A stretch of 45,090 nucleotides of DNA from Lachnospiraceae bacterium (GTDB lineage Bacteria > Bacillota > Clostridia > Lachnospirales > Lachnospiraceae): NCBI GenBank assembly GCA_024698865.1, contig JAILQS010000163.1, positions 1-45,090 on the forward strand, given 5' to 3'. A program made the translations under genes and the position numbers. Positions 25,616-35,295 of the stretch are shown here, piece after piece. Position 1 is the first letter of the stretch; every line of letters starts with the position of its first letter. A model generated the notes under the pieces. That model was not told the origin of the DNA, ran no database searches, and saw only the letters and a list, made by a program, of their open reading frames with translations.

Positions 25616-27211
25616 ATGAGAAAAAAGAGGCTGGATAATTTAAAACAGTACTGGGGAGTACCATCAAAGGAAGTATATTCCAAAGAACAGTTCTCAAAAA
25701 TAGAAAAGTATTTTGTTTCAAAACACAAGGATGATTATTCGTTAGACCAGGTGACCTGGGATGATCTGGATATGGACAGCATTTTTTCATTGTTGAATCA
25801 TACAAGCAGTTCAATCGGTGAGGAGTATTTGTATGATGTTTTGCATCGACAAATGGTAGGACAGGGAGAGCTTGATCAAAGAGAGCAATTGATTCTTTTG
25901 TTCGAATCGGAGGAAGATATCCGTTATCAGACAATGGGTGCGCTTAGAAGGATGGGAAAGACAAAGAAGATTTCCATTTTCGAATACATTATGAAAAGTC
26001 AGGAGAGACTCCATTTGAATCCAAAACTGGATTTGTTTTGTGGAGTAGGCTTTTTGGGTTCGTTTATAAGCCTGTTCCAAAGCTTTGGCAGCTACAAATG
26101 GAAACTTCCGTTGTTTGTATTTTTTGTGGCTTTTAACATTATCAGTTATTATCGCAAGAAAGCGAAAGTGTTTGATTATATGTACATCTACGCATATATT
26201 TTGCGTATGATGGACGCCGGTAAAAGCATTTTAAAACTGGAGCATGAAATCCTTGCACCGTATCAGCAACGCATAAAGAGTGCATTAAAGGGATTGGGCA
26301 AATTTCAAAGAGGCTCCTTTTTAGTACAGGCAGGTAATTTTTCCGGAGATCCCCTTGATATTTTTATGGATTATCTGCGTATGTTGTTACACTTCGATTT
26401 GTTAAAACTGGTTTCGATGGGGAGAGAAATCGGACGACATCAATACGAACTGGTTGTATTGTATGAGGAACTCGGCAAACTGGATGCAATGATTTCTGTT
26501 GCGGGTTTTCGTGAATACTTAAAGGGTGACTATTCGATTCCGGTATTTTTAGAACAGAAAAATCCGTTTTTGGCGATGGAAGAATTGTATCATCCGTTGA
26601 TTTTGCATCCTGTGAAAAACTCTATTGTTTTGCAGGGAGATATTATGTTGACGGGAAGCAATGCTTCCGGCAAGTCCACTTTTTTAAAGGCAGTTGCAAT
26701 CAATGCAATTCTGGCGCAGACAATTAATACCGCGCTTGCCAAAAAATACGAAGGTGTATTTTTTAAAACGGTTTCATCTATGTCAATCCGGGATAATATA
26801 TTATATCGGGAGAGTTATTATGTGGCTGAGATTAAAAATCTCAAACGTATCCTGGACGGATTCACCAAGGAAGTACCAACGCTTTGCTTTATTGATGAGG
26901 TTTTGCGTGGTACCAATACGATTGAGAGAATATCTGCTGCCAGCGAGATATTAAAAAAAATCAGCACATCTAATGCAGTTTGTCTGGTTGCCACACATGA
27001 TGGGGAATTAACAAAACTGTGCGAGGATTATTATACGAATTATCATTTTAGTGAAAAAATTGAGGAAGGCGATGTCGTGTTTGATTATTGTCTGAAGCCG
27101 GGAGTGGCGACTTCGAGCAATGCGATACGTCTGTTAGAAGCATTTGGCTTTGACTCTGATATTATAGAAGCTGCAAAAGCGCGAATGGAAATGCTTTTGC
27201 ATGGAGGATGA
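25616..27211 (+). CDS. Membrane MutS-like ATPase
   Basis: This 531-residue protein has the MutS ATPase domain at its C-terminus: Walker [10 protein letters not shown] at 347-355, Walker B LCFIDEV with Asp427 and Glu428, and LRGTNTIER. The N-terminal mismatch-binding domains of MutS are absent. Two hydrophobic segments (about 139-155 and 163-180) suggest anchoring to the membrane, with a helical lever region between. Such MutS-related proteins occur in Firmicutes and Bacteroidetes with unknown role; mismatch repair is not implied. The ATG at 25616 has a poor site: AGGAAAGG ends 14 nt upstream, so an ATT at 25610 is a possible alternative start. Its stop overlaps the SD of rnhA. Confidence 0.88.
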   Translation: MRKKRLDNLKQYWGVPSKEVYSKEQFSKIEKYFVSKHKDDYSLDQVTWDDLDMDSIFSLLNHTSSSIGEEYLYDVLHRQMVGQGELDQREQLILLFESEEDIRYQTMGALRRMGKTKKISIFEYIMKSQERLHLNPKLDLFCGVGFLGSFISLFQSFGSYKWKLPLFVFFVAFNIISYYRKKAKVFDYMYIYAYILRMMDAGKSILKLEHEILAPYQQRIKSALKGLGKFQRGSFLVQAGNFSGDPLDIFMDYLRMLLHFDLLKLVSMGREIGRHQYELVVLYEELGKLDAMISVAGFREYLKGDYSIPVFLEQKNPFLAMEELYHPLILHPVKNSIVLQGDIMLTGSNASGKSTFLKAVAINAILAQTINTALAKKYEGVFFKTVSSMSIRDNILYRESYYVAEIKNLKRILDGFTKEVPTLCFIDEVLRGTNTIERISAASEILKKISTSNAVCLVATHDGELTKLCEDYYTNYHFSEKIEEGDVVFDYCLKPGVATSSNAIRLLEAFGFDSDIIEAAKARMEMLLHGG

Positions 27212-27213
27212 AT

Positions 27214-27690
27214 ATGAAAGTTGAAATTTATACAGATGGTGCGGCGAGAGGAAATCCGGATGGACCGGGTGGATATGGAGTCGTACTGAATTATACCGAT
27301 TCCAAAGGTAATCTGCATGAAAGGGAGTATTCGCAAGGATACGTTAAAACGACCAACAATCGTATGGAACTGATGGCGGTTATTGTTGGTCTGGAGGCGT
27401 TAAATAAGCCTTGCGATGTGGATTTGTATTCCGATTCACAATATGTTGTGAAGGCGTTCAATGACAATTGGATTGCGGGTTGGATAAAAAAAGGGTGGAA
27501 ACGTTCCAAAAATGAACCGGTGAAAAACGTAGATTTGTGGAAACGACTATTAAAAGCGATGGAACCGCATAACGTTAATTTTATCTGGGTGAAGGGGCAT
27601 GCAGGACACGTGCAAAATGAGAGATGCGATGAACTGGCGACAACTGCTGCCGACGGAACGGACTTAATTGATGATGTAATAACGGAATAG
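27214..27690 (+). CDS. rnhA: Ribonuclease HI
   Basis: This 158-residue enzyme cuts RNA in RNA-DNA hybrids. The catalytic acids are visible: Asp in [11 protein letters not shown] (residue 8), Glu in NRMELMAVI, Asp in LYSDSQYV and Asp in NERCDELA. It is the bacterial type without an N-terminal hybrid-binding domain. GGAGG at 27203-27207 lies 6 nt before the ATG at 27214; an ATG at 27208 touches the SD and is rejected. The upstream stop is 27209-27211, so translation is probably coupled. With rnhB the window carries both RNase H classes. Confidence 0.97.
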   Translation: MKVEIYTDGAARGNPDGPGGYGVVLNYTDSKGNLHEREYSQGYVKTTNNRMELMAVIVGLEALNKPCDVDLYSDSQYVVKAFNDNWIAGWIKKGWKRSKNEPVKNVDLWKRLLKAMEPHNVNFIWVKGHAGHVQNERCDELATTAADGTDLIDDVITE

Positions 27691-27701
27691 ATGAGGGGAA
27701 T

Positions 27702-30383
27702 ATGAGTACGAACATAACGATGAATGACAGTATAGATTTTGAAAAACTGACTCCTATGATGCAAAAGTATCTGGAGACGAAAAATGAATACAAAGACTGC
27801 ATTTTGTTTTACCGTTTGGGTGATTTTTATGAAATGTTTTTTGATGATGCATTGTGTGCTTCCAAAGAATTAGAAATCACGCTTACCGGAAAAGCATGTG
27901 GTCTCGAGGAAAGAGCGCCTATGTGTGGCGTTCCTTTTCATGCGGCGGAAGGGTATCTGAATAAGCTTGTTAGCAAGGGATACAAAGTTGCAATTTGTGA
28001 GCAGGTGGAAGATCCTAAACTTGCAAAAGGATTGGTAAAAAGGGAAGTAATTCGTATTGTTACTCCCGGAACAAATGTAAATACACAGGCACTGGATGCT
28101 TCGAAAAACAATTATTTGATGAGTATTGTGTATACGACGAATGCATATGGGTTATCCGTAGTAGATATTTCTACCGGTAAATTTCTTGTTACCGAAGTCG
28201 ATAGTAAGCGTAAACTTATCGATGAAATCAATAAGTTTATGCCATCGGAGATTATTTGTAATGAGTCATTTTTTGTTTCCGGTGTAGATATTGATGATAT
28301 CCGTAATCGTTTGAATATATCCGTTTCCGCGCTGGAACCGTGGTATTATGACGACAGTCTTTGTGAGAGGGCGCTGCTTAATCATTTTGAAGTAGGGGTA
28401 TTGGATGGAATTGGCCTTAGAGATTATTCGGTTGGTAGAATTGCGGCAGGTTCTATTTTACAGTACCTTGCTAAGACCCAGAAAATCAATCTGATTCATT
28501 TGACGGGCATTACACCGTATGCAAGCAATGATTATATGATGCTCGACAGCGCAACCAGACGCAATCTTGAGTTGGTGGAAACGCTTCGGGAAAAACAAAA
28601 GAGAGGGTCTTTACTTTGGATTCTTGATAAGACCAAGACGGCAATGGGAGCCAGACTTTTAAGAAGCTATGTGGAACAGCCTCTCAAGAAAAAAATTGAG
28701 ATTGAGCGACGTCTGGATGCAATTGAGGAACTCAATGCCAATATGATTACGCGCGAAGAACTGCGGGAATATCTGAACCCGGTGTATGATTTGGAGCGAT
28801 TAATCAGTAAAGTAAGTTATCAGAGTGCGAATCCAAGGGATTTGATTGCGTTCAAAACCTCTTTAGAAATGCTTCCATCCATTAAATTTTTGCTGAAGCA
28901 TTTTCAATCACCACTGCTTCATGAATTGTACGAGAAACTCGACCCACTGCAGGATATATTTACCCTGATTTCTGAGGCGATTATTGACGAACCTCCAATT
29001 AGTATGCGGGAAGGCGGAATCATCAAGGAGGGATACTTTGAAGAAGTGGATACCCTTCGAAAAGCCAAGACAGAAGGAAAAGACTGGCTTGCGCAACTTG
29101 AAGAACGTGAGCGTGAAGCTACCGGTATCAAGAACTTGAAAGTCAAATACAACAAAGTGTTTGGATATTATCTGGAGGTTACGAATTCCTATAAAGACCT
29201 GGTGCCAATGGAATGGGCGAGAAAACAGACTTTGACGAATGCGGAACGATATACGACGGATGAACTTAAAAAGTTGGAAGATACCATTCTTGGTGCAGAA
29301 GATAAGTTATACAACCTGGAATATAATCTGTTCGCGCAGGTGAGGGAGACGATTGCAGAAGAAATCCTGCGCATCCAGCAGACAGCCAAGGTAATTGCGC
29401 AGTTGGATGTATTTGCTTCACTTGCCGTTGTGGCAGATAAAAATAATTACGTTCGTCCCGGAATTAATGAAGAGGGCGTGATTAACATTAAAAACGGACG
29501 ACATCCGGTCGTAGAAAAAATGATTAGTAATGATATGTTTGTTGCAAACGATACATATCTGGACAATCAGGACAAGCGAATTTCTATTATTACAGGACCG
29601 AACATGGCAGGAAAGTCAACGTATATGAGGCAGACCGCCCTGATTGTACTGATGGCACAGCTGGGTTCCTATGTACCTGCGGATAAAGCAGACATCGGAA
29701 TCGTAGATCGCATATTTACAAGGGTTGGCGCATCGGATGATTTGGCAAGCGGACAAAGTACTTTTATGGTTGAGATGACTGAGGTTGCTAATATTTTGCG
29801 AAATGCCACGAAAAACAGTTTGTTGATTCTGGATGAGATTGGACGCGGAACGAGTACTTACGATGGATTGAGCATTGCATGGGCAGTGGTGGAACATATC
29901 AGCAATCCGGATATTCTGGGTGCCAAAACACTGTTTGCGACGCATTATCATGAACTTACGGAACTGGAAGGAAAACTTGGCAGTGTAAACAATTATTGTA
30001 TTGCGGTAAAAGAACAGGGTGACGATATTATTTTCCTGAGAAAAATAATCAAGGGCGGCGCAGATAAGAGTTACGGAATTCAGGTGGCAAAGCTTGCCGG
30101 TGTTCCGGACAGCATATTAAAGCGTGCGAAAGAAATAGTAGAACAGTTATCGGAAAATGATATTGCGGAAAAAACAAAAGCTATTCTGGAAGAAGAGAAA
30201 CATACGGAGCAGGAGGATGAGCAGGTAGGGTTCCAGATGTCTATTTTCGACACGATCAGCAGCACAAGTTCTGCGGAAGATATAGTGTTAGAGTTACGAG
30301 AGTTAGATATTACCAATATGACGCCGTTAGACGCGTTAAATAAGCTCTACAAGATTCAAAAGAAGGTAAGAGAGCGCTGGTAA
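27702..30383 (+). CDS. mutS: DNA mismatch repair protein MutS
   Basis: MutS recognises mismatches and starts repair with MutL. The 893-residue protein is full length. The mismatch-reading motif FYRLGDFYEMF (GxFYE type) lies near residues 31-41, followed by connector, lever and clamp regions. The ATPase domain has GPNMAGKST near 632-640 and LLILDEIGRGTSTYDG. The C-terminus contains a helix pair and an acidic stretch before VGFQMSIFD, a likely sliding-clamp-binding element. It starts 12 nt after rnhA with GAGGGGAA upstream. Confidence 0.98.
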   Translation: MSTNITMNDSIDFEKLTPMMQKYLETKNEYKDCILFYRLGDFYEMFFDDALCASKELEITLTGKACGLEERAPMCGVPFHAAEGYLNKLVSKGYKVAICEQVEDPKLAKGLVKREVIRIVTPGTNVNTQALDASKNNYLMSIVYTTNAYGLSVVDISTGKFLVTEVDSKRKLIDEINKFMPSEIICNESFFVSGVDIDDIRNRLNISVSALEPWYYDDSLCERALLNHFEVGVLDGIGLRDYSVGRIAAGSILQYLAKTQKINLIHLTGITPYASNDYMMLDSATRRNLELVETLREKQKRGSLLWILDKTKTAMGARLLRSYVEQPLKKKIEIERRLDAIEELNANMITREELREYLNPVYDLERLISKVSYQSANPRDLIAFKTSLEMLPSIKFLLKHFQSPLLHELYEKLDPLQDIFTLISEAIIDEPPISMREGGIIKEGYFEEVDTLRKAKTEGKDWLAQLEEREREATGIKNLKVKYNKVFGYYLEVTNSYKDLVPMEWARKQTLTNAERYTTDELKKLEDTILGAEDKLYNLEYNLFAQVRETIAEEILRIQQTAKVIAQLDVFASLAVVADKNNYVRPGINEEGVINIKNGRHPVVEKMISNDMFVANDTYLDNQDKRISIITGPNMAGKSTYMRQTALIVLMAQLGSYVPADKADIGIVDRIFTRVGASDDLASGQSTFMVEMTEVANILRNATKNSLLILDEIGRGTSTYDGLSIAWAVVEHISNPDILGAKTLFATHYHELTELEGKLGSVNNYCIAVKEQGDDIIFLRKIIKGGADKSYGIQVAKLAGVPDSILKRAKEIVEQLSENDIAEKTKAILEEEKHTEQEDEQVGFQMSIFDTISSTSSAEDIVLELRELDITNMTPLDALNKLYKIQKKVRERW

Positions 30384-30399
30384 AGAAAAGGAGGTTATT

Positions 30400-32220
30400 A
30401 TGGGCATTGCAATTCTGGACGATGCAACCATTAATCAAATAGCCGCAGGGGAAGTGGTAGAGCGTCCGGCATCTGTCGTAAAGGAACTGGTAGAAAATGC
30501 GATTGATGCCGGAGCAACCGCAATCACCGTTGAAATAAAGGAAGGTGGCGTGGCACTGATTCGTATTACGGATAACGGACAGGGAATCTCAAAAGAGGAG
30601 GTTCCTATCGCATTTTTACGTCATGCAACCAGCAAGATTCGTGAAGTAACCGATTTGTTTACAACGGACAGCTTTGGGTTTCGAGGTGAGGCGCTTGCAA
30701 GCATTGCCTCCGTTTCACAGGTAGAACTTATAACCAAAACGAAAGATAAACTTACGGGTACCAGATACATCATCGAAGGTGGTGTAGAAAAAGAAATCGA
30801 AGAAATCGGATGCCCGGACGGAACTACCTTTTTGATGCGGAATCTGTTTTTTAATACGCCGGCCAGAAAGAAATTTTTGAAGTCATCAACAACAGAAGGC
30901 AGCTATGTCAGTGCTTTGATTGAAAGAATTGCTATTTCCAATCCGAATGTTTCCTTTAAATTTATACTAAACGGGCAAATAAAACTGCAAACTGCAGGAA
31001 ACGGTAATATTAAAGATATTATTTATCAGGTATACGGAAGGGATGTGACGAATGAAATCATCCCGGTAGATTTTGAAAAGGACGGTATTTCTTTGCGGGG
31101 GTTCATCGGTAAACCCGTAATTTCCAGAGGAAACCGTAATTATATGAATTATTATGTGAATGGACGTTATGTGAAAAATTCGGTGGTAAACCAGGCAATA
31201 GAAGAAGCATATCGTCCATATATGATGTTACACCGTTATCCGTTTACGGCACTTATGATAGAGGTGGATAAAAAAGAGGTGGACGTCAATGTGCATCCGG
31301 CAAAACAGGAAGTGCGTTTTCACAATCGTCAGGAAGTTTTTGACGGAATCTATCATTGTATTAAGGACGTGTTGGCTCAGAAAGATATGTTTGTACATAG
31401 TACATTTCACAGTGCAAAGCCGGACAGTATTAAGGCAGAGACGGCGAAAGTGATGACAGAAAATAAGGACATAGAAAACGCTACAGGTAAAGAAGTTGAG
31501 CCGGTATCTCATATAATTCCGGAACCGTTTGAGGTTCATCGACGGGAAGAGGTGTTGAAGGAAGAAACGGTTTTTGAAGTAGAAGAAAAACCGGTGCAGA
31601 TGCAGTTATTTGAAAAAGACGGGTGGCTGAAAAAAGAAACGATAAAGAGTCAAAAGATTATCGGACAGGTTTTCTCAACCTACTGGATTGTTGAATTTGA
31701 AGGTCAGATGTATATTATTGACCAGCATGCGGCGCACGAAAAAGTGTTATATGAAAAAACGATGAAGCTTTTAAAAGAACAAAAAACAGCGTCGCAGTTA
31801 CTCGAACCGCCGATGATTCTGACGTTAAATTTACAGGAGGAACAGGCGTTAAATGCAAATCTTGGCTACCTCGAAAAACTTGGATTTGAAATTGATCCGT
31901 TTGGGGGAAAAGAATATGCAATTCGTGGCGTTCCTGCTAATCTGACTAACGTGGGCGAAAAAGAATTGTTCATGGAGCTTTTGGATGATCTGGTTTCCAT
32001 GGATACCAAAAGGGATCCCGAAATCCTATTGGACAGAGTTGCAACGATGTCTTGTAAAGCTGCGGTAAAAGGCAATAATAACTTAAGTTATCAGGAAGCA
32101 GAGGAACTGATCCGGCAGTTGTTATCACTTGAAAATCCATTCCATTGCCCACATGGAAGACCAACGATTATTACGATGAGTAAATACGAGCTCGACCGCA
32201 AGTTTAAAAGAATATTATAA
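30400..32220 (+). CDS. mutL: DNA mismatch repair endonuclease MutL
   Basis: MutL couples mismatch recognition to strand incision. The 606-residue protein has a GHKL ATPase domain (ELVENAIDAGA, DNGQGI and GFRGEALASIASV) in the first 330 residues, a variable linker rich in Glu and Lys, and a C-terminal endonuclease domain with DQHAAHEKVLYE and CPHGRPT. These motifs mark the nicking form found in bacteria without MutH, so strand choice should not rely on dam methylation. The ATG follows AAAGGAGG and lies 17 nt after mutS. Confidence 0.98.
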   Translation: MGIAILDDATINQIAAGEVVERPASVVKELVENAIDAGATAITVEIKEGGVALIRITDNGQGISKEEVPIAFLRHATSKIREVTDLFTTDSFGFRGEALASIASVSQVELITKTKDKLTGTRYIIEGGVEKEIEEIGCPDGTTFLMRNLFFNTPARKKFLKSSTTEGSYVSALIERIAISNPNVSFKFILNGQIKLQTAGNGNIKDIIYQVYGRDVTNEIIPVDFEKDGISLRGFIGKPVISRGNRNYMNYYVNGRYVKNSVVNQAIEEAYRPYMMLHRYPFTALMIEVDKKEVDVNVHPAKQEVRFHNRQEVFDGIYHCIKDVLAQKDMFVHSTFHSAKPDSIKAETAKVMTENKDIENATGKEVEPVSHIIPEPFEVHRREEVLKEETVFEVEEKPVQMQLFEKDGWLKKETIKSQKIIGQVFSTYWIVEFEGQMYIIDQHAAHEKVLYEKTMKLLKEQKTASQLLEPPMILTLNLQEEQALNANLGYLEKLGFEIDPFGGKEYAIRGVPANLTNVGEKELFMELLDDLVSMDTKRDPEILLDRVATMSCKAAVKGNNNLSYQEAEELIRQLLSLENPFHCPHGRPTIITMSKYELDRKFKRIL

Positions 32221-32234
32221 AGGCAGGTAATCGT

Positions 32235-33179
32235 GTGAAAAAACCACTTATTATTTTGACAGGTCCAACGGCTGTCGGCAAAAGTAAACTTTCGATTTCT
32301 CTTGCAAAAGCAGTCGGGGGACAGATTATATCTGCAGATTCCATGCAGGTGTATGAAAAAATGGATATCGGAACCGCGAAAATCACACCCAAAGAGATGG
32401 ATGGTGTGAAACATCATTTGATTGATATTATGTCTCCAAAAGAAGAATTTAACGTCGCACTGTTTCAGAAATTTGCATATCAGGCGATGGAAACGATTTA
32501 TGCAGAGGGGGATATTCCGATTATTGTCGGTGGCACCGGGTTTTACATTCAGGCGGTGTTATACGACATTTCATTTAATGAAGGAGAAGAAGAACGCCCG
32601 GTTCGGCACAGGCTTGAGGAAGAGGCAAAGCAGCTTGGAAAAGAGGCTTTGTGGAAACGGCTATTGGAGGTGGACGAGGCTTCGGCAAATGCCATACATC
32701 CAAACAACATAAAACGTGTCATTCGTGCACTGGAGTTTTACGAGCTGACCGGCGAGAAATTTTCTTTGCATAATGAAAATGAACGACAGAAAGAATCCCC
32801 GTATGCATTCAAATATTTCGTATTGAGCGACGAGAGAAGTAAGCTCTATCAAAGGATTGAACAGCGAGTGGATTTGATGGTTGAGCAAGGGCTTGTAGAG
32901 GAAGTGCGTAAACTCAAAGAGATGGGGTGTACGAAAGATATGGTTTCCATGCAGGGACTTGGTTACAAGGAAATACTTGCGTATCTGGATGGTGATTGTT
33001 CACTTGAGGACGCAATCTATAAGATTAAACTGGAAACCCGCCATTTTGCCAAAAGACAGCTTACGTGGTTTCGACGCGAAAAGACGGTAGAATGGATAGA
33101 TAAGAGTCAATATGATTCTGAAGAAGATATTCTGAAAGATATGATGCAACAATTACGTAAAGAAGGTATCGTTTCGTAA
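32235..33179 (+). CDS. miaA: tRNA dimethylallyltransferase MiaA
   Basis: MiaA adds a dimethylallyl group to A37 of tRNAs that read U-starting codons. The 314-residue length is normal. The P-loop GPTAVGKS is at 10-17, with SADSMQVYEKMDIGTAK near 35, GGTGFYI near 101 and the C-terminal HFAKRQLTWFRRE region. The start is GTG at 32235 behind GGCAGGT. MutL-miaA adjacency is common across bacteria. Confidence 0.98.
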   Translation: MKKPLIILTGPTAVGKSKLSISLAKAVGGQIISADSMQVYEKMDIGTAKITPKEMDGVKHHLIDIMSPKEEFNVALFQKFAYQAMETIYAEGDIPIIVGGTGFYIQAVLYDISFNEGEEERPVRHRLEEEAKQLGKEALWKRLLEVDEASANAIHPNNIKRVIRALEFYELTGEKFSLHNENERQKESPYAFKYFVLSDERSKLYQRIEQRVDLMVEQGLVEEVRKLKEMGCTKDMVSMQGLGYKEILAYLDGDCSLEDAIYKIKLETRHFAKRQLTWFRREKTVEWIDKSQYDSEEDILKDMMQQLRKEGIVS

Positions 33180-33223
33180 GAATATTAATACACAGAAAAT
33201 AACGATGTAAGGAAGTTAGAGTT

Positions 33224-34507
33224 ATGGAACAGTTAGAAAATTTATATGAGAAAACCGGCATTTCCAAAGAGGTACTTGATTTTAGTAAGAAAATTTTAAG
33301 AGATTTAGAAGAAAGATTTGAAGAAGCGGATAAAGTAGCTGAGTATAATCAGTTAAAGGTGATTGCAGCCATGCAGAAAAACCGCGTGAGTGATATTCAC
33401 TTTGCGGCAACAACCGGATATGGCTATAATGACCTGGGAAGAGAAACACTTGAAGCGGTCTATGCTGATGCTTTTCACGCAGAAGCTGCACTTGTTCGAC
33501 CGCAGATTACGTGTGGAACGCATGCGCTTACGGTTGCGCTTGCTGCAAACTTAAGACCGGGAGATGAATTGCTTTCTCCGGTTGGAAAGCCATACGATAC
33601 ACTGGAAGGTGTTATCGGAATCAAAGAAACGAAGGGGTCTTTGGCAGAGTATAATATCAGCTATCGACAGGTTGATTTGTTGCCAAATGGAGATTTTGAT
33701 TATGAAGGCATTAAAAATGCAATCAAAAGCAATACCAAAATGGTGACAATTCAGCGTTCCAAAGGTTATGCAACAAGACCGACGTTGTCCGTAACAAAAA
33801 TCGGAGAACTGATTCGGTTTATCAAAGATATTCGAGAAGACATTATCTGTATGGTCGACAATTGCTACGGGGAATTTGTGGAAGTAATGGAACCTACAGA
33901 CGTGGGAGCAGATTTGTGTGTCGGTTCCCTTATTAAAAATCCGGGAGGCGGACTGGCTTCTACCGGAGGTTATATCGTCGGCAAAGAAGAATATGTCGAT
34001 AACTGTGCGTATCGCCTGACTACGCCGGGACTTGGTAAAGAAGTAGGTGCTACACTTGGTATTAATCAGCAATTGTTCCAGGGATTCTTTATGGCGCCGA
34101 CCGTAGTTTGTGGAGCTTTAAAGAGTGCAATTTTTGCTGCAAATATATACGAAAAACTCGGTTTTAAAGTAGTTCCGAATGCTACGGAACCGCGATATGA
34201 TATTATTCAGTCTGTAACTCTGGGAAGCAGGGAAGGAATGATTGCGTTTTGCGAGGGGATTCAGGCAGCTGCACCGGTGGACAGTTATGTAAAACCGGAG
34301 CCGTGGGCAATGCCGGGATATCATTCAGATGTCATTATGGCTGCAGGCGCGTTTGTTCAGGGCTCTTCGATTGAACTGAGTGCAGACGGACCGATTGAAC
34401 CGCCGTTTGCTGTTTATTTTCAGGGCGGACTTACCTGGTATCATGGGAAACTTGGAATCATGATGTCGCTTCAAAAAATGATCGAAGCGGGATTAATTTC
34501 CCTGTAA
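33224..34507 (+). CDS. PLP enzyme of the YnbB (Alum_res) family
   Basis: This 427-residue protein belongs to the PF06838 group, annotated as aluminium resistance or methionine gamma-lyase-like; the true reaction is unsettled. It has the fold of cystathionine-type PLP enzymes. The cofactor Lys is likely Lys238 in SLIKNPGGGLASTGGYI, with the PLP-phosphate-binding Asp in MVDNCYGEF. The ATG at 33224 follows AAGGAAG. In B. subtilis ynbB also lies near miaA and hfq; hfq is not present here. Likely part of the same unit as miaA, 44 nt upstream. Confidence 0.88.
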   Translation: MEQLENLYEKTGISKEVLDFSKKILRDLEERFEEADKVAEYNQLKVIAAMQKNRVSDIHFAATTGYGYNDLGRETLEAVYADAFHAEAALVRPQITCGTHALTVALAANLRPGDELLSPVGKPYDTLEGVIGIKETKGSLAEYNISYRQVDLLPNGDFDYEGIKNAIKSNTKMVTIQRSKGYATRPTLSVTKIGELIRFIKDIREDIICMVDNCYGEFVEVMEPTDVGADLCVGSLIKNPGGGLASTGGYIVGKEEYVDNCAYRLTTPGLGKEVGATLGINQQLFQGFFMAPTVVCGALKSAIFAANIYEKLGFKVVPNATEPRYDIIQSVTLGSREGMIAFCEGIQAAAPVDSYVKPEPWAMPGYHSDVIMAAGAFVQGSSIELSADGPIEPPFAVYFQGGLTWYHGKLGIMMSLQKMIEAGLISL

Positions 34508-34519
34508 AACATTCTTCAA

Positions 34520-34549
34520 TTGTAGTATACATTAACGGCATTTTATGTT
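34520..34549 (+). promoter_or_regulatory. Promoter candidate for radC
   Basis: TTGTAG (34520-34525) and TATGTT (34544-34549) are 18 bp apart in the 92-bp gap before radC. The hexamers are imperfect. No intrinsic terminator is seen for the YnbB-type gene, so read-through is also possible. Confidence 0.4.
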
Positions 34550-34574
34550 AAAATGTCTGTTAGGGTTTGTAATT

Positions 34575-34592
34575 TTTCCTGCGCACAGGAAA
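34575..34592 (+). promoter_or_regulatory. Hairpin covering the radC ribosome site
   Basis: TTTCCTG (34575-34581) pairs perfectly with CAGGAAA (34586-34592) over a CGCA tetraloop. The right arm overlaps the AGGAAAGG ribosome site of radC (34587-34594), whose ATG is at 34600. It would compete with ribosome binding. It is not followed by T's, so it is not a terminator. Confidence 0.5.
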
Positions 34593-34599
34593 GGATAGA

Positions 34600-35295
34600 A
34601 TGATAAAAAATCATTTTACAGTTAAGGAATTACCATTTGAACAACAACCGGATGAAAGATGCTTAAAGGACGGTGGGAGAAGTCTTACAAATGCGGAACT
34701 TCTGGCGGTGATTATCCGTACGGGAACAAGTAACGCACGAGCTACCGATCTGGCAGAACATTTGCTCAAAAAAGTAGAGCAGGATGGGCTGGCAGGTCTT
34801 TATATGCTTACAGCAAAAGACATCATGAGCGTCCGCGGTATGGGAAAAGTGAAAGCAGCACAGATGCTTGCAGTCATTGAACTTTCCAAACGTATATCAA
34901 AAGCGGTTTTTAAGAAAAATGGTCCGTATAATTCCCCCGAATTGTTGGCAAAGTATTATATGCAGGATATGCGGTGTCTTATGAGAGAACAGGTTGTTCT
35001 TGTTATGATGGACGCAAAAAGTTGTATCATAAAGGATGAAATCATATCCGTTGGAACAGTGGATGCATCCATATTATCTCCACGCGAGGTATTTATAAAA
35101 GCACTGGAATATCAGGCGGTATTTATTGTATTACTACACAATCATCCAAGCGGTGATCCGACGCCGAGTGGCGAAGATATAAGGATCACACAAAGAATTG
35201 AAAGAGTTGGACAAATGATTGGAATAAAACTAATGGATCACATCATAATCGGGGATAATAGATATGTAAGTATGAAAGAGAAAGGGATGTTATAA
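34600..35295 (+). CDS. radC: RadC-family JAB/MPN protein
   Basis: This 231-residue protein has an N-terminal helix-hairpin-helix region (SVRGMGKVKAAQ near 80) and a C-terminal JAMM metalloprotease-like domain with HNHPSGD (His180, His182, Asp186). The name RadC is historical; a direct repair role is not supported and the biochemical role is unknown. The gene commonly sits directly before mreB, as here: its TAA overlaps the mreB ATG by one base, so translation of the two is probably coupled. Confidence 0.96.
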   Translation: MIKNHFTVKELPFEQQPDERCLKDGGRSLTNAELLAVIIRTGTSNARATDLAEHLLKKVEQDGLAGLYMLTAKDIMSVRGMGKVKAAQMLAVIELSKRISKAVFKKNGPYNSPELLAKYYMQDMRCLMREQVVLVMMDAKSCIIKDEIISVGTVDASILSPREVFIKALEYQAVFIVLLHNHPSGDPTPSGEDIRITQRIERVGQMIGIKLMDHIIIGDNRYVSMKEKGML

